DNA of 64,000 bases from a virus. The translations under genes were made by a program, and so were the position numbers. The stretch lies in IMG/VR virus record IMGVR_UViG_3300047157_000041, positions 1 through 64,000 of that record. One strand, 5' to 3'. The notes under the pieces are model-generated. The model was given only the letters and a program-made list of their open reading frames with translations. It was not told the DNA's origin and did no database searches. Below, piece after piece: positions 9,224-19,061 of the stretch; the first letter of the stretch is position 1, and each line of letters starts with the position of its first letter.

Positions 9224-10147
9224 ATGGCATTAATAAATAAAACACAGGAAGAATATTATTTAGGACCAGACGGTGTTTGGGATAGTAATGATGAAAATTA
9301 CGGTGGCTATCAGTTTGTAAGCATATCAGATATTATAAACAATTTTATGGTTATTTATGTTGGCCAAGAAAAAATAATAACAAAAGTTAAAAGAACAGAT
9401 GTTGCATTCCATGCTCAACAAGCTATACAAGAGTTTAGTTTCGATACTTTACCACAAGAAAAATCAGTTGAGATTGAGTGTCCTCCTGGTTTATATATGG
9501 TTATGCCTCAGGATTATGTTAACTATACTAAATTATCTTGGGTAGATAATAAGGGTATTGAAAGAATAATATACAGAACAGACTTAACTAGCAATCCGCT
9601 TCCATATGCGCAAGACGGTAATTACGAATATATATTCGATGAAAACGGTGAAGTTGCATATCCTCAACCATCTGAAACATTAAGGAGATGGCAAGAAAAC
9701 AGCAGATACCCTTTAGGTGATTCTGAGAACGGTTGGAACGCTTGGCAAAATAATCCAGACTTGTTAAATCTTTATGCTTATGGCGGAAGATACGGTATAA
9801 ATCCAGAACAAACACAATCTAATGGTGTATTTTATATAGATCAAAAGAAAGGCATGATACGCTTTAGTTCAAATCTAGTTGGCAAAATTGTAACTTTAAA
9901 ATATATAAGCGATGGGCTTGGTTCTGATGAAGACATGACTGTTCATAAATTTGCCATTGATGCAATATACAAATATATAGCTCACGCTATCTTATCAGTA
10001 AGAGCCAACACACAAGAATACGCTATACAAAGATTTAAAAAAGAAATGGTAGCAGCTAGAAGAAATGCTAAGATTCGTTTATCAGAATTAAAATCAGATC
10101 TAATGGCACAAGTAATGAGAAATCAATCCAAATGGATTAAATCGTAA
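9224..10147 (+). CDS. Connector / tail-stabilisation protein (crAss-like)
   Basis: 307 residues. The C-terminal half (KYISDGLGSDEDMTVHKFA, then a helix ending MRNQSKWIKS) resembles the conserved connector protein of crAss-like phages as I recall it. It probably forms a ring below the portal. It is co-transcribed with the genes on both sides, separated by 3 and 6 bases. Confidence 0.65.
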   Translation: MALINKTQEEYYLGPDGVWDSNDENYGGYQFVSISDIINNFMVIYVGQEKIITKVKRTDVAFHAQQAIQEFSFDTLPQEKSVEIECPPGLYMVMPQDYVNYTKLSWVDNKGIERIIYRTDLTSNPLPYAQDGNYEYIFDENGEVAYPQPSETLRRWQENSRYPLGDSENGWNAWQNNPDLLNLYAYGGRYGINPEQTQSNGVFYIDQKKGMIRFSSNLVGKIVTLKYISDGLGSDEDMTVHKFAIDAIYKYIAHAILSVRANTQEYAIQRFKKEMVAARRNAKIRLSELKSDLMAQVMRNQSKWIKS

Positions 10148-10153
10148 AACTGA

Positions 10154-10450
10154 ATGGCAGAACTAATACATACATTTACCAATGGGAAAATGAATAAAGA
10201 TTTCGATGAGAGATTGGTTCCCAACGGTGAATATCGCGATGCTTTAAATTTAGAGATAGCGTCCTCTGATAATTCACAGGTCGGTTCATTTCAAAATATA
10301 AAAGGTAATAGAGAAAAGAAATCTAAATACTTAAACGAAACCACGGGTAAACTTACTTCGTGGACTAGTGATTATATAAGCGATTTAAGTAATCCAATCT
10401 GTATTGGTGCGTATCTGATGAAAATTCAGACGAAATATATTGGTTTATAG
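10154..10450 (+). CDS. Large tail protein, N-terminal piece (frameshifted)
   Basis: It starts MAELIHTFTNGKMNKDFDER, followed by LVPNGEYRDALNLEI, a start typical of large tail-tube or stabilisation proteins of crAss-like phages. The frame fails near 10420. One base over, DENSDEIYWFIASDN continues without stops into the 10585 gene, so one base seems to be missing around GCGTATCTGATG. The true protein would be about 1,920 residues. Confidence 0.7.
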   Translation: MAELIHTFTNGKMNKDFDERLVPNGEYRDALNLEIASSDNSQVGSFQNIKGNREKKSKYLNETTGKLTSWTSDYISDLSNPICIGAYLMKIQTKYIGL

Positions 10451-10584
10451 CCTCAGATAATATTAGCGTTATTGCTTCTTATAATTCTGTAACTACGGTA
10501 ACTTTACCTTTAATTGTAGACACACAAAATATTTTAAAGTTTAGTAAAGATTATTTAATAACCGGAGTTAACGTACTTGATGGT

Positions 10585-13500
10585 ATGTTAATATGGACAG
10601 ATAATCAAACTGAACCTAAAAAAATAATTATAAAAGATTGGGTTCCTCCAGTAAACTTTTTAACTCATTCACAAATATACGGTAGAAACTTTATAGAGTC
10701 TGATCTAACCGTAATAAAAAAATATCCACTACAACCTCCGACTATAGAAGCATATTCTACAGACAGAACTATAGACGGCACAAACCCACCGGTGGTTGCA
10801 ACTGTCGAAACTCAAACATTGTTTTCTTTTGCAGAAACTATTAACGGTGAAGTTGTTCCATTAAATAGTGAAAGCGGGCCACAAACACTTACTTGGCTTG
10901 GAAACACACCTCCTTATTTTAAAGTTGACGACGTCTTGCTTTTTTCGTGGTCAGAAAATGATCCTTTAGACAATGATGCTATCTCACGATGCACTGTTCA
11001 ATCTATAATAGGAAGTGGGCAAAATCAAACAGGTGCTGTAGTAATTGTTAATTCTGTTGGGGTTGGTATAGAAAATCAAACAACAACTCCCAAATTATAT
11101 GATGTAGTATTAGAGCAAGAAACTCCATTCTTTGAAATGAGGTTCGCTAGATTTGGCTATAGATACAAGTACGAGAATAATGAAATTTCTGCTTTCTCAC
11201 CTTTTAGCAATCCTGCTTTTATACCTGGAGATTTTAACTACTCCCCTCAAGAGGGTTATAATTTAGCGATGGTTAATAATATTAGACAACTAACAATATC
11301 TAATTTTATACCGTCTAACATACCCATTGATGTAGTTGAGGTAGACATATTATATAAAGCTACCAACAATGCTAATGTTTACGTTGTTGATTCTTTCACT
11401 AGCACTGATGACGAGTGGCTTTCCAACTCTTTTAATATTAAAACAGAAATTATAACTTCGGTTGTAAACGCCAACCAATTGCTAAGGCCATACGACAATG
11501 TGCCTAGAAAAGCGTTGGCTCAAGAAATATCTGCGAACAGGTTAATATACGGTAATTATACACAAAATTTTAATTTAATTGATTCTTTAGGTAACCCTAC
11601 CCAAACGGTTATTGATGTGGCTACAGACTCTTTAGATATATTAAATCCTAGCGGAGAACCAATTTCAAGTGTAATAATTGGTAATAATACAGTAGCCGAA
11701 TCTGTTAAATCTATTAGAACTTACCAAGTTGGGGTTGCTTATATGGATAAGTACGGAAGAACAACACCTGTATTTACAAGTAAGGAAGCAACCGCTGTTA
11801 TTGAAAAGCAGGATGCTCAAAAATCAAATAAGATTAAAGCGAGGATAGCAAGCTCTGTTCCTTATTACGATCAGCAAACACAATTTCCTAACTTTAAGTA
11901 TTATATAAAAGAAACATCTCAGGAGTATTACAATCTATGTTTAGACCGATATTATGACGCAGAGGACGGGAATGTTTGGTTATCTTTTCCATCAGCGGAA
12001 AGAAACAAAGTAGATGAAGAAACTTTTATTATACTTAAAAAAGAACATGACAGTGATGAGCCTGTAACAGAAAAAGCTAGATACAAAATTATAGCTATTG
12101 AAAACGAAGCACCCCAGTATTTAAAAGAAACAAAGTTATCAAAAGGTACAATGACCCGAGATGATGGAAACTCCCAATTGTTGTTTCCAAATGGATATTT
12201 TCCTATTGAAGGAGGAGTTGAAATTGCTGTAGATGCTTCAGATAATGATTCTGAACACCCAGGTTTTGAACAAACATTTGGTGTAGAAACTGCATCAACT
12301 TCTGGTCTAGTTATGAGAATTACAGACGGTTTTAATATTAGTAATTGGTACAAAATAGGATCTATTGGTAAAATTGATATTAGTGGTGAAAAATATACAT
12401 TAACTTCTTCTTCAGTTTTTGGAGCGGATATGAACTTCACATCAACAGACCCTTATGGCTGGACATACGCTGTAAACGGGTTACAATTAGAAATAGCTGA
12501 AATTGAAATTCAAAATAAGCCGGAATTTACAGGTAGATTTTTTGTTAAAGTAAATCAGGACGTAATACTTACTGAAAATATATTAGCAGCAAGAGCTAGT
12601 GATGATAAATATATACGAAAAGCTTTAGGGTTTTGTTATTATTTAGACGCTACTAAGGATAGAAGAAGAGACTGGAGAAGAAGCTCTCACAATTGGCTAT
12701 GTGATGATGCCCAAGGAAATGACTCAAGATTGTTTATAGACAGAGTAAAAACGAATTGCGCTAGAAAAGGTAACGGCACAACATTAGGAGCAACAGAAGG
12801 CACAATTGAAATTAGTTGGACCGGTGGCGGTAAGTATGGAGGAGGTAGATCTATGGAGGTTAAATATCCTGCTTTGCACGATGCTCTAAATTCCGTTGGT
12901 TCTTTATTCCGATTTATAGATGCAGGCGGTAGCCTAAGCAGTCAACTGGATAATGGTGATCCTAATGGTACTATATACAGAATTACAGGCATTGAGGATA
13001 CCGTTGTTAGAACCTATCAATGTAGTAGGATTTTTCCCGACTACGGTGACAGCTTAAATACTTTAAGAAGATATAAGCTTACTATAAAGCCAATTGAAGG
13101 AACAGGCGGGTTACAATGGGATCCAGTAGTTAATGGTGGCTTGACAAGCTACACTTGTTCTAATAACAGCAACTATGTTGGTATGGAGTTTTTAACTTTA
13201 AACCCAGAAGACAAAGGTTTCACTTCGGCTAATCCAGCTATATTTGAAACAGAACCAAAAGAAGCAGCTGAACTTGATATATATTACGAAGTACCAGGCT
13301 CTTATGAAACAGCAACGCAACACGGTGTTGAACATACGTTAGACTTTTTTAACTGTTATTCTTTTGCAAATGGTGTGGAGTCGGATCGTATAAGAGATGA
13401 CTTTAATCAACCTGTTATTGAAAACGGGGTTAAAGCTTCAGCTACATTAGACGAACCTTATAATGAAGAGCATAGAGGTAATGGGTTAATATTTTCTCAA

Positions 13501-15921
13501 ATATACAATTCAACATCTGGTGTTAATGGTTTAAACCAATTTATACAAGCTGAATCTATAACTAAAGATGTTAACCCTGAATACGGTAGCATTCAAAAAC
13601 TCTTCTCTAGAGACACTAACTTAGTCACTCTATGTGAAAATAAGTCCATGAAGATCTTAGCTAATAAGGATGCTTTATTTAACGCTGATGGTAGTGCAAA
13701 CGTTACATCTAATCAAGCGGTGCTAGGGCAAACTATAACTTTTTCTGGTGAATTTGGTATTGCAACTAATCCAGAGTCTTTTGCAGAGTTTGGTTTTAGA
13801 ATGTATTATACTGATGCAAATAGAGGCACTGTAATAAGATTGTCTGGAGATGGAATAACCGAGATATCTGATTACGGTATGCACGGCTTTTTCTCAGACA
13901 ACTTAGGATTAAATAATAAAATTATTGGTGGGTGGGATGCTCATAGAAGAAACTATAATGTTTCTCTTTCAACGCTTTCTCCATATTGGCAACAAACTTT
14001 AGGTGCTGGAGAGTTTGATAGAACAAACCCAGATCCTGCTTGTGGTCAATTTTTAAACACAAAACCTACGACTAGTACAACTATATCTTTTAAAGAAGCA
14101 CCAGTTAACGGCTGGACCTCTAGAAAAACATATATACCAGAGGCTAGTGTATTTTTAAATAGTAAGTATTATACATTTAAAGACGGTAGACTGTGGGAGC
14201 ATAACATTAATACTTCGCACAATACCTTTTATAATATAGGACCTAGTGATGAAACTTTAGGAGATTACTATGAAAGTTCATTTAATGTTATATTTAATGA
14301 AAACCCTGCATCAGTAAAAGGATTTAAAACATTAAATTACAGTGGAACTAATTCTAAAGAATATATTTATAAAGTACTACCAAGTCAAAAAACTTATTCA
14401 TTAGCTCAAGTACAAGCACAGCAATTAAATCCAAATGACTTTTCTGCAACAAAAGGTTGGTACACTAATTCTATTGTTACAGATTTACAAGAAGGCAAGG
14501 TTAAAGAATTTTTAGACAAAGAAGGTAAGTATTTTAATTATATAAAAGGATTAGACACATTTTTTAATACAAATTGCGATAACAACGTAGACTCTCATGA
14601 ATTTAATGTGCAAGGTATTGGACGAGCTAATTCTATTACAGGAGATGTTAACCCTACTAGTTTTATTGTAACAACATCTTTAGATGATACTTGCTTCACA
14701 GCAACTATACCTCCATTACTTAATAATCAATCTTTTACCGGAATTGAAGATACATTAGGAACATTCCAAATAGCTGATACAAATACTTGTGCTACTGGCG
14801 TCACATTTAATTTAATAAATGATGCAACAAACAGCGGAACACTTGTTTTACAGAGCAGCGGTTCATTTACTTTTAATCCTAATTTAAACTTTTATGGTGA
14901 TGCTGGATCTTTTACAGTAGAAGTTTGCTGTGCAGGCGTTTGTAGTGCTCCGGCAACTATATCTATAAATATTTTACCTGTGGCAGAGGATCCTTACTTT
15001 ACAACAAATCATCCGGCTTTAACAGGATTGGTTGACGGTGATGTTTGGACATATAATCCTATAGGTATTGATGATCCCGACCATACACCATCACAATTAT
15101 TTATAGCTCTACCACAAGCTAATATGCCATCTTGGATGAATCAACCCGCTCCATTAAATGATGGTAGTGGTAATTGGTATATACCTCCTAGTACGGTATC
15201 TGGCGGTGCAGGAGCTATTGACTTTACAATGACTGTGGTTGATCCCGATGGAAATACAGGTACACAACAAGTAACTGGTGACACAATTGAAGCGGCTTTA
15301 TTAGATCTAGAATTTTTAGTTACAACAAGAGGGGCTCAAATTGCTAGAAGTTACACAGATCCAACAACAGGTCAAGTAACCGCAATGACAAATACTGTTT
15401 CAGCAAATCACGCTTGTAACAGGGGTACTTATAGAATAGTTGGTAATACTACAGATATAGCTAGGGCATATGTAGGTAATAGTTTAGGTGTTACAGGTTT
15501 ATATGATACATATACTTTAGATCAAAATGGATTTGCTAACAGCCCAACTGGGGATGTTCAAGGTAGTGCTACAGTTCCTTCAGCAGTGGCTCAAAACGTT
15601 ACAAGTACCGAGTTGAATTCGTCAGCGCCTTATCAAAAATATATACTAAGTACAGATTCATTTAGCGTTAGAGATAGATACAACTTAATCACTATAGATC
15701 AAACAACTGCTAACAATATAGTCGCTAACACGACTGGGCCTAACCCAGAGATTGTTTCTTTTGGTTTAATTGCAGACACGTTTAATGCAGGTGGGGTATT
15801 AAATACGCACGGAGATGGAGTTTATTTACAAGTATTCAAATCAGGTGTTGAAATATATTCACAAAAGCAACCAAATAACAGTGCAGTAACTATAAATGTA
15901 TTAACAGGGGAAATACTATAA
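10585..15921 (+). CDS. Large tail protein, main piece
   Basis: 1,778 residues. The frame is open from about 10424, and the ATG at 10585 is internal. The long beta-rich body has many Asn/Thr/Gly repeats. Around residues 1380-1560 are cadherin/VCBS-like segments (FTFNPNLNFYGDAGSFTVEV) and PVAEDPYF linkers, common in adhesive virion proteins. It is likely the central tail or stabilisation protein, with an added adhesive C-terminus. Its stop is 2 bases before the next gene. Confidence 0.7.
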   Translation: MLIWTDNQTEPKKIIIKDWVPPVNFLTHSQIYGRNFIESDLTVIKKYPLQPPTIEAYSTDRTIDGTNPPVVATVETQTLFSFAETINGEVVPLNSESGPQTLTWLGNTPPYFKVDDVLLFSWSENDPLDNDAISRCTVQSIIGSGQNQTGAVVIVNSVGVGIENQTTTPKLYDVVLEQETPFFEMRFARFGYRYKYENNEISAFSPFSNPAFIPGDFNYSPQEGYNLAMVNNIRQLTISNFIPSNIPIDVVEVDILYKATNNANVYVVDSFTSTDDEWLSNSFNIKTEIITSVVNANQLLRPYDNVPRKALAQEISANRLIYGNYTQNFNLIDSLGNPTQTVIDVATDSLDILNPSGEPISSVIIGNNTVAESVKSIRTYQVGVAYMDKYGRTTPVFTSKEATAVIEKQDAQKSNKIKARIASSVPYYDQQTQFPNFKYYIKETSQEYYNLCLDRYYDAEDGNVWLSFPSAERNKVDEETFIILKKEHDSDEPVTEKARYKIIAIENEAPQYLKETKLSKGTMTRDDGNSQLLFPNGYFPIEGGVEIAVDASDNDSEHPGFEQTFGVETASTSGLVMRITDGFNISNWYKIGSIGKIDISGEKYTLTSSSVFGADMNFTSTDPYGWTYAVNGLQLEIAEIEIQNKPEFTGRFFVKVNQDVILTENILAARASDDKYIRKALGFCYYLDATKDRRRDWRRSSHNWLCDDAQGNDSRLFIDRVKTNCARKGNGTTLGATEGTIEISWTGGGKYGGGRSMEVKYPALHDALNSVGSLFRFIDAGGSLSSQLDNGDPNGTIYRITGIEDTVVRTYQCSRIFPDYGDSLNTLRRYKLTIKPIEGTGGLQWDPVVNGGLTSYTCSNNSNYVGMEFLTLNPEDKGFTSANPAIFETEPKEAAELDIYYEVPGSYETATQHGVEHTLDFFNCYSFANGVESDRIRDDFNQPVIENGVKASATLDEPYNEEHRGNGLIFSQIYNSTSGVNGLNQFIQAESITKDVNPEYGSIQKLFSRDTNLVTLCENKSMKILANKDALFNADGSANVTSNQAVLGQTITFSGEFGIATNPESFAEFGFRMYYTDANRGTVIRLSGDGITEISDYGMHGFFSDNLGLNNKIIGGWDAHRRNYNVSLSTLSPYWQQTLGAGEFDRTNPDPACGQFLNTKPTTSTTISFKEAPVNGWTSRKTYIPEASVFLNSKYYTFKDGRLWEHNINTSHNTFYNIGPSDETLGDYYESSFNVIFNENPASVKGFKTLNYSGTNSKEYIYKVLPSQKTYSLAQVQAQQLNPNDFSATKGWYTNSIVTDLQEGKVKEFLDKEGKYFNYIKGLDTFFNTNCDNNVDSHEFNVQGIGRANSITGDVNPTSFIVTTSLDDTCFTATIPPLLNNQSFTGIEDTLGTFQIADTNTCATGVTFNLINDATNSGTLVLQSSGSFTFNPNLNFYGDAGSFTVEVCCAGVCSAPATISINILPVAEDPYFTTNHPALTGLVDGDVWTYNPIGIDDPDHTPSQLFIALPQANMPSWMNQPAPLNDGSGNWYIPPSTVSGGAGAIDFTMTVVDPDGNTGTQQVTGDTIEAALLDLEFLVTTRGAQIARSYTDPTTGQVTAMTNTVSANHACNRGTYRIVGNTTDIARAYVGNSLGVTGLYDTYTLDQNGFANSPTGDVQGSATVPSAVAQNVTSTELNSSAPYQKYILSTDSFSVRDRYNLITIDQTTANNIVANTTGPNPEIVSFGLIADTFNAGGVLNTHGDGVYLQVFKSGVEIYSQKQPNNSAVTINVLTGEIL

Positions 15922-15923
15922 AT

Positions 15924-17393
15924 ATGGCATCAATAAATATAAACAACTTTTCAGTAACTATAGTAAGTTTTCCAGAGGTAGTAGGAGTTGATTGGACGCA
16001 AGATAATCCGTCTGTTGTGCTTTTAATAACACCAGATCCTGGATATACTGTAACCGCTAGCAATTTTTCAGCTACGGCACCACTGCCTAGTTATGTCAGT
16101 AGTGTTACTTTTTCGCAGGATGGGGCTAATATAAATTGTGTTGTTAATTATATTTCACCAAGTGTAATGCCAGCAAACGACGTGCTGATTGATATATGTG
16201 CTTCGGGATACGCTGAGCAAACACCTGTAACTTTAGCAGGCACAATAAAAGCTTGTGGCACATCTAATATATCTTTTCCAAAAGCAGGCCAGTTGCCAGC
16301 TAATTATAGTGGGTCAGGTGAATTTGATACAACAGCGACGGTATTAACACAAAGTGTTGTAGCAAGCACAGGATATTATTTTGAGGTAGAGCCTATATTG
16401 GCATTAACAATAGGTAATATAAATAATTACTCTATTACCAAATCTAAAACATATAATAGTAGTAATCAGTTAATAAGCATAGTATTTACTGTAACTTATA
16501 CTTTTCCTGTTAACAACGTTACAGGAGATGAATTCTGTTTAACTGCTAATGCTATTGATATATATAGCCCTCCGGTTGAAATACAATCTTGGGTATTTAA
16601 CACTAGTAATGTTAATGTTGGCGGTGCAACTAGAACGTTTACAATTAACGGTATAACAGGCGCAAATTGGGCTTTAGTATGCACAGCAACACCAGGTAAC
16701 ACTAATATAGTTAACACTTCAGGTACAATAGATTCAACAGGGCAAGCTTTGGTTAATGTTATATTTCCACCGACAACTGTAAATCAAACATATACTTTTG
16801 TTTTAACCGGTAATTTAGCAAGTACTTTTGATACACCAAACGGGCAACCCTCAACAATTGTAGTTAATCAATATATAAATACATCTTTATCTTTTGGATT
16901 TACAAGCACGAATACTAATGTAACAGTAGGTGCTGCTGATTCTAATACTTTTATTCCGGGCAACGAAACATTTAACCAAGATTTTACATATACAGTAGCA
17001 GCTACATCTACAGCTAATTTTGTTATTTCTAATCCTATAAATGTTCAAAATTGGACAAATCAAGCCTCTGTGTTTCCTAATTATGAATTTAATGTAAACT
17101 CACAAGCAATAACAATAGATAACGTGCCAGCAACTAAAACATTAACAGCTGTGCTCGATGTCACAATATACGGAACAGGCACGCCTAGCTTATTAAGTAT
17201 TTTAGATTTAGATAAACATATACAAGGTGCTTTAGTGCCGGTTCAACTAAGTTTTGATTCAACAGCTAATGGGGCTTGTTGTACAGTATCAAGCGGAACT
17301 TATTTTGTAGCAAGTGGGCAAACATTTTTAACAGCAACATCAGTACTAGATGCTTCAGGTAACCCTGCGGCTGATGGATTTTATAAACAATAA
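15924..17393 (+). CDS. Beta-rich tail protein with Ig-like repeats
   Basis: 489 residues, rich in Thr, Val, Asn and Ser, with repeated strands suggestive of Ig-like folds and few charged residues. The last 40 residues (GACCTVSSGTYFVASGQTF) resemble the repeat in the next small protein (CCGTSTTATVYVAAGATFAT), so they share a module. It is probably a tail appendage or adhesin component; the exact role is unknown. Confidence 0.55.
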   Translation: MASININNFSVTIVSFPEVVGVDWTQDNPSVVLLITPDPGYTVTASNFSATAPLPSYVSSVTFSQDGANINCVVNYISPSVMPANDVLIDICASGYAEQTPVTLAGTIKACGTSNISFPKAGQLPANYSGSGEFDTTATVLTQSVVASTGYYFEVEPILALTIGNINNYSITKSKTYNSSNQLISIVFTVTYTFPVNNVTGDEFCLTANAIDIYSPPVEIQSWVFNTSNVNVGGATRTFTINGITGANWALVCTATPGNTNIVNTSGTIDSTGQALVNVIFPPTTVNQTYTFVLTGNLASTFDTPNGQPSTIVVNQYINTSLSFGFTSTNTNVTVGAADSNTFIPGNETFNQDFTYTVAATSTANFVISNPINVQNWTNQASVFPNYEFNVNSQAITIDNVPATKTLTAVLDVTIYGTGTPSLLSILDLDKHIQGALVPVQLSFDSTANGACCTVSSGTYFVASGQTFLTATSVLDASGNPAADGFYKQ

Positions 17394-17399
17394 ATAAAC

Positions 17400-17657
17400 A
17401 TGGCAAATTACAGACAACAAACAGGAGGAACATTAGGCTCATCACAAACATGCCCGACTTGTTCTACACAATTAATCTTGTGCTATGCTACAACAGCTAA
17501 CACTCTATGTTGTGGAACTTCAACCACAGCTACAGTATATGTAGCAGCAGGAGCTACTTTTGCGACTGCAACATTACTTTATTCTGATGCGGCTTTAACA
17601 ACTATAGCAGCAGCAGGATATTACAGTAGTGACGCGGGCACTTGCACAACACCTTAA
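17400..17657 (+). CDS. Small Cys-rich virion-associated protein A
   Basis: 85 residues with TCPTCSTQ and CC motifs, seven Cys in all. Its C-terminal module resembles the end of the preceding tail protein. The N-terminal block MANYRQQTGGTLGSSQTCPT is nearly repeated in the next gene, so these are tandem paralogues. The cysteines suggest disulfides or a metal site. Location suggests a tail decoration. Confidence 0.6.
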   Translation: MANYRQQTGGTLGSSQTCPTCSTQLILCYATTANTLCCGTSTTATVYVAAGATFATATLLYSDAALTTIAAAGYYSSDAGTCTTP

Positions 17658-17668
17658 TATAAATTAAT

Positions 17669-18007
17669 ATGGCAACATATAGACAATTAACAACAGCTTC
17701 TGGTGGAACACTAGAGCTTAGCCAGAATTGCCCAACTTGTTCAAACTCTTGGAGAGCGCAGGTTTGTGGCCAAGTACAGAATTATTATTTAGACACTACC
17801 AGCGGCTACGACGGAAACCAATTGATAGTGCTACAATATAATTATTCAGTAGGAGATGTTGTTTGGGTCAAGCAATCAGCAGGCGGAGCTATAAGCTGTG
17901 CGGAGATAATAGCTATATCCTCAACTCCACCTAATGCTAAAATTGACGAAGCAGGTAATAGCGGCAATGGCCCTTACAGTCAATGCTCTAGTTGTAACAC
18001 ACCTTAA
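17669..18007 (+). CDS. Small Cys-rich virion-associated protein B
   Basis: 112 residues. It starts MATYRQLTTASGGTLELSQN and continues CPTCSNSW, then has a different middle and a CSSCNTP end. It is a paralogue of the preceding protein through its first 30 residues. It lies 5 bases before the next gene and is part of a small cluster between tail and internal virion genes. Function unknown. Confidence 0.6.
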   Translation: MATYRQLTTASGGTLELSQNCPTCSNSWRAQVCGQVQNYYLDTTSGYDGNQLIVLQYNYSVGDVVWVKQSAGGAISCAEIIAISSTPPNAKIDEAGNSGNGPYSQCSSCNTP

Positions 18008-18012
18008 TACTT

Positions 18013-18351
18013 ATGGCAGCAATAGATTCTATAACATTAACATTTCCCCAACCACTTAACGTTTCTGTTCAAGTGGGAGATACAGCATATTATACAAACG
18101 ATATAAATGGAAAAGATATTGTCTTAATAGGCGAAATAACAGCCATACCTAATGCTAATTCAATAGTTTGTAACATACTAAGCACTCAAACAAGACCAAC
18201 TGTTACTAGTTTTATATTGTTTAGTAAAACAGCAAATGTAAATACAAGCGGATTAAAAGGCTACTATGCTGAAATGCAATTAAAAAATGATTCATTAGAT
18301 TATGCAGAATTATTTTTAGTTGGTTCTGAAATATTTGAAAGTAGCAAATAA
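18013..18351 (+). CDS. Small beta-rich protein, unknown
   Basis: 112 residues with no cysteine cluster. It reads as alternating beta strands (VSVQVGDTAYYTNDINGKD). It closes the small-protein cluster and is followed by a motif shared with three other intergenic sites. I do not recognise the family. Confidence 0.55.
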   Translation: MAAIDSITLTFPQPLNVSVQVGDTAYYTNDINGKDIVLIGEITAIPNANSIVCNILSTQTRPTVTSFILFSKTANVNTSGLKGYYAEMQLKNDSLDYAELFLVGSEIFESSK

Positions 18352-18366
18352 TACGTAATAATAACC
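18347..18366 (+). promoter_or_regulatory. Shared intergenic motif (candidate promoter)
   Basis: AATAATACGTAATAATAA followed by CC. The same 18 bases occur at 59377-59394, a 15-base match lies on the - strand at 39374-39388, and the core AATACGTAAT lies at 47096-47105. All lie before genes. This copy overlaps the stop of the 18013 gene, 21 bases before the 18387 start. Confidence 0.45.
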
Positions 18367-18386
18367 TATAAAACAATTCAATACAT

Positions 18387-19052
18387 ATGATACCAATGTT
18401 AGGTGCCGTACAGGGTCTCGCGGGAATAGCCGGGGGGATCATAGGAAGCGGTAAAAGAAAACGAGAACAAAGAGAAGCTCAGAGAGAATTTAATAGAAAC
18501 AAAGCGCGTTTAGAAGGCTTGGATACATCTAACTTAGCTGTTAACCAAGAAAACACCATGGAAGACTTGACTGTCAACACACAGCAAGCTGACTTTGTAA
18601 ATCAACAGCAACAAGCTGGTATGGCTAGTACTATGGATAAGTTATCCGGTGCTGCTGGTGGATCCGGTATTGCTGCATTGGCACAATCACTTGCTCAACA
18701 GCAAACCGCAAATGCTCAATCAGCATCCGCAAGTATTGGACAGCAAGAAGCTCAAAACCAAATGGCAGAAAGACAAATGGCTGCACAACTTCAAAGACAA
18801 GAGTTACAAGGAGCTTATGATTCAAGAGCTGCTGAAAAAGATAAAACGGAAACTATGCTGGGTATGTCGCAGCAAAGACTCGGGGCTGCTAATAAGGCTA
18901 GGGATGCTGCTACTAAATCAATAATTGGTGGAGTTTCAGGTTTAGCTGGTGCTGCTTTGCCGCAAATACCAGGGCTTGGTGGAAAAGGTGGAGATTTTCT
19001 TCAGAATATGTTTGGCCTTGAGAAAAGTGATCAAGCACCGCAAAAACTTTAA
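18387..19052 (+). CDS. Internal virion protein (gp14-like position)
   Basis: 221 residues: a hydrophobic Gly-rich N-terminal segment (VQGLAGIAGGIIGSG), a basic turn (GKRKREQREAQREF), a long Gln/Ala-rich helix, and a second Gly-rich hydrophobic stretch near the end. This layout matches small internal or ejection proteins of podoviruses that insert into the membrane at infection. It is followed by two further internal proteins of growing size, as in T7 14-15-16. Confidence 0.6.
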   Translation: MIPMLGAVQGLAGIAGGIIGSGKRKREQREAQREFNRNKARLEGLDTSNLAVNQENTMEDLTVNTQQADFVNQQQQAGMASTMDKLSGAAGGSGIAALAQSLAQQQTANAQSASASIGQQEAQNQMAERQMAAQLQRQELQGAYDSRAAEKDKTETMLGMSQQRLGAANKARDAATKSIIGGVSGLAGAALPQIPGLGGKGGDFLQNMFGLEKSDQAPQKL

Positions 19053-19061
19053 TAACACATT

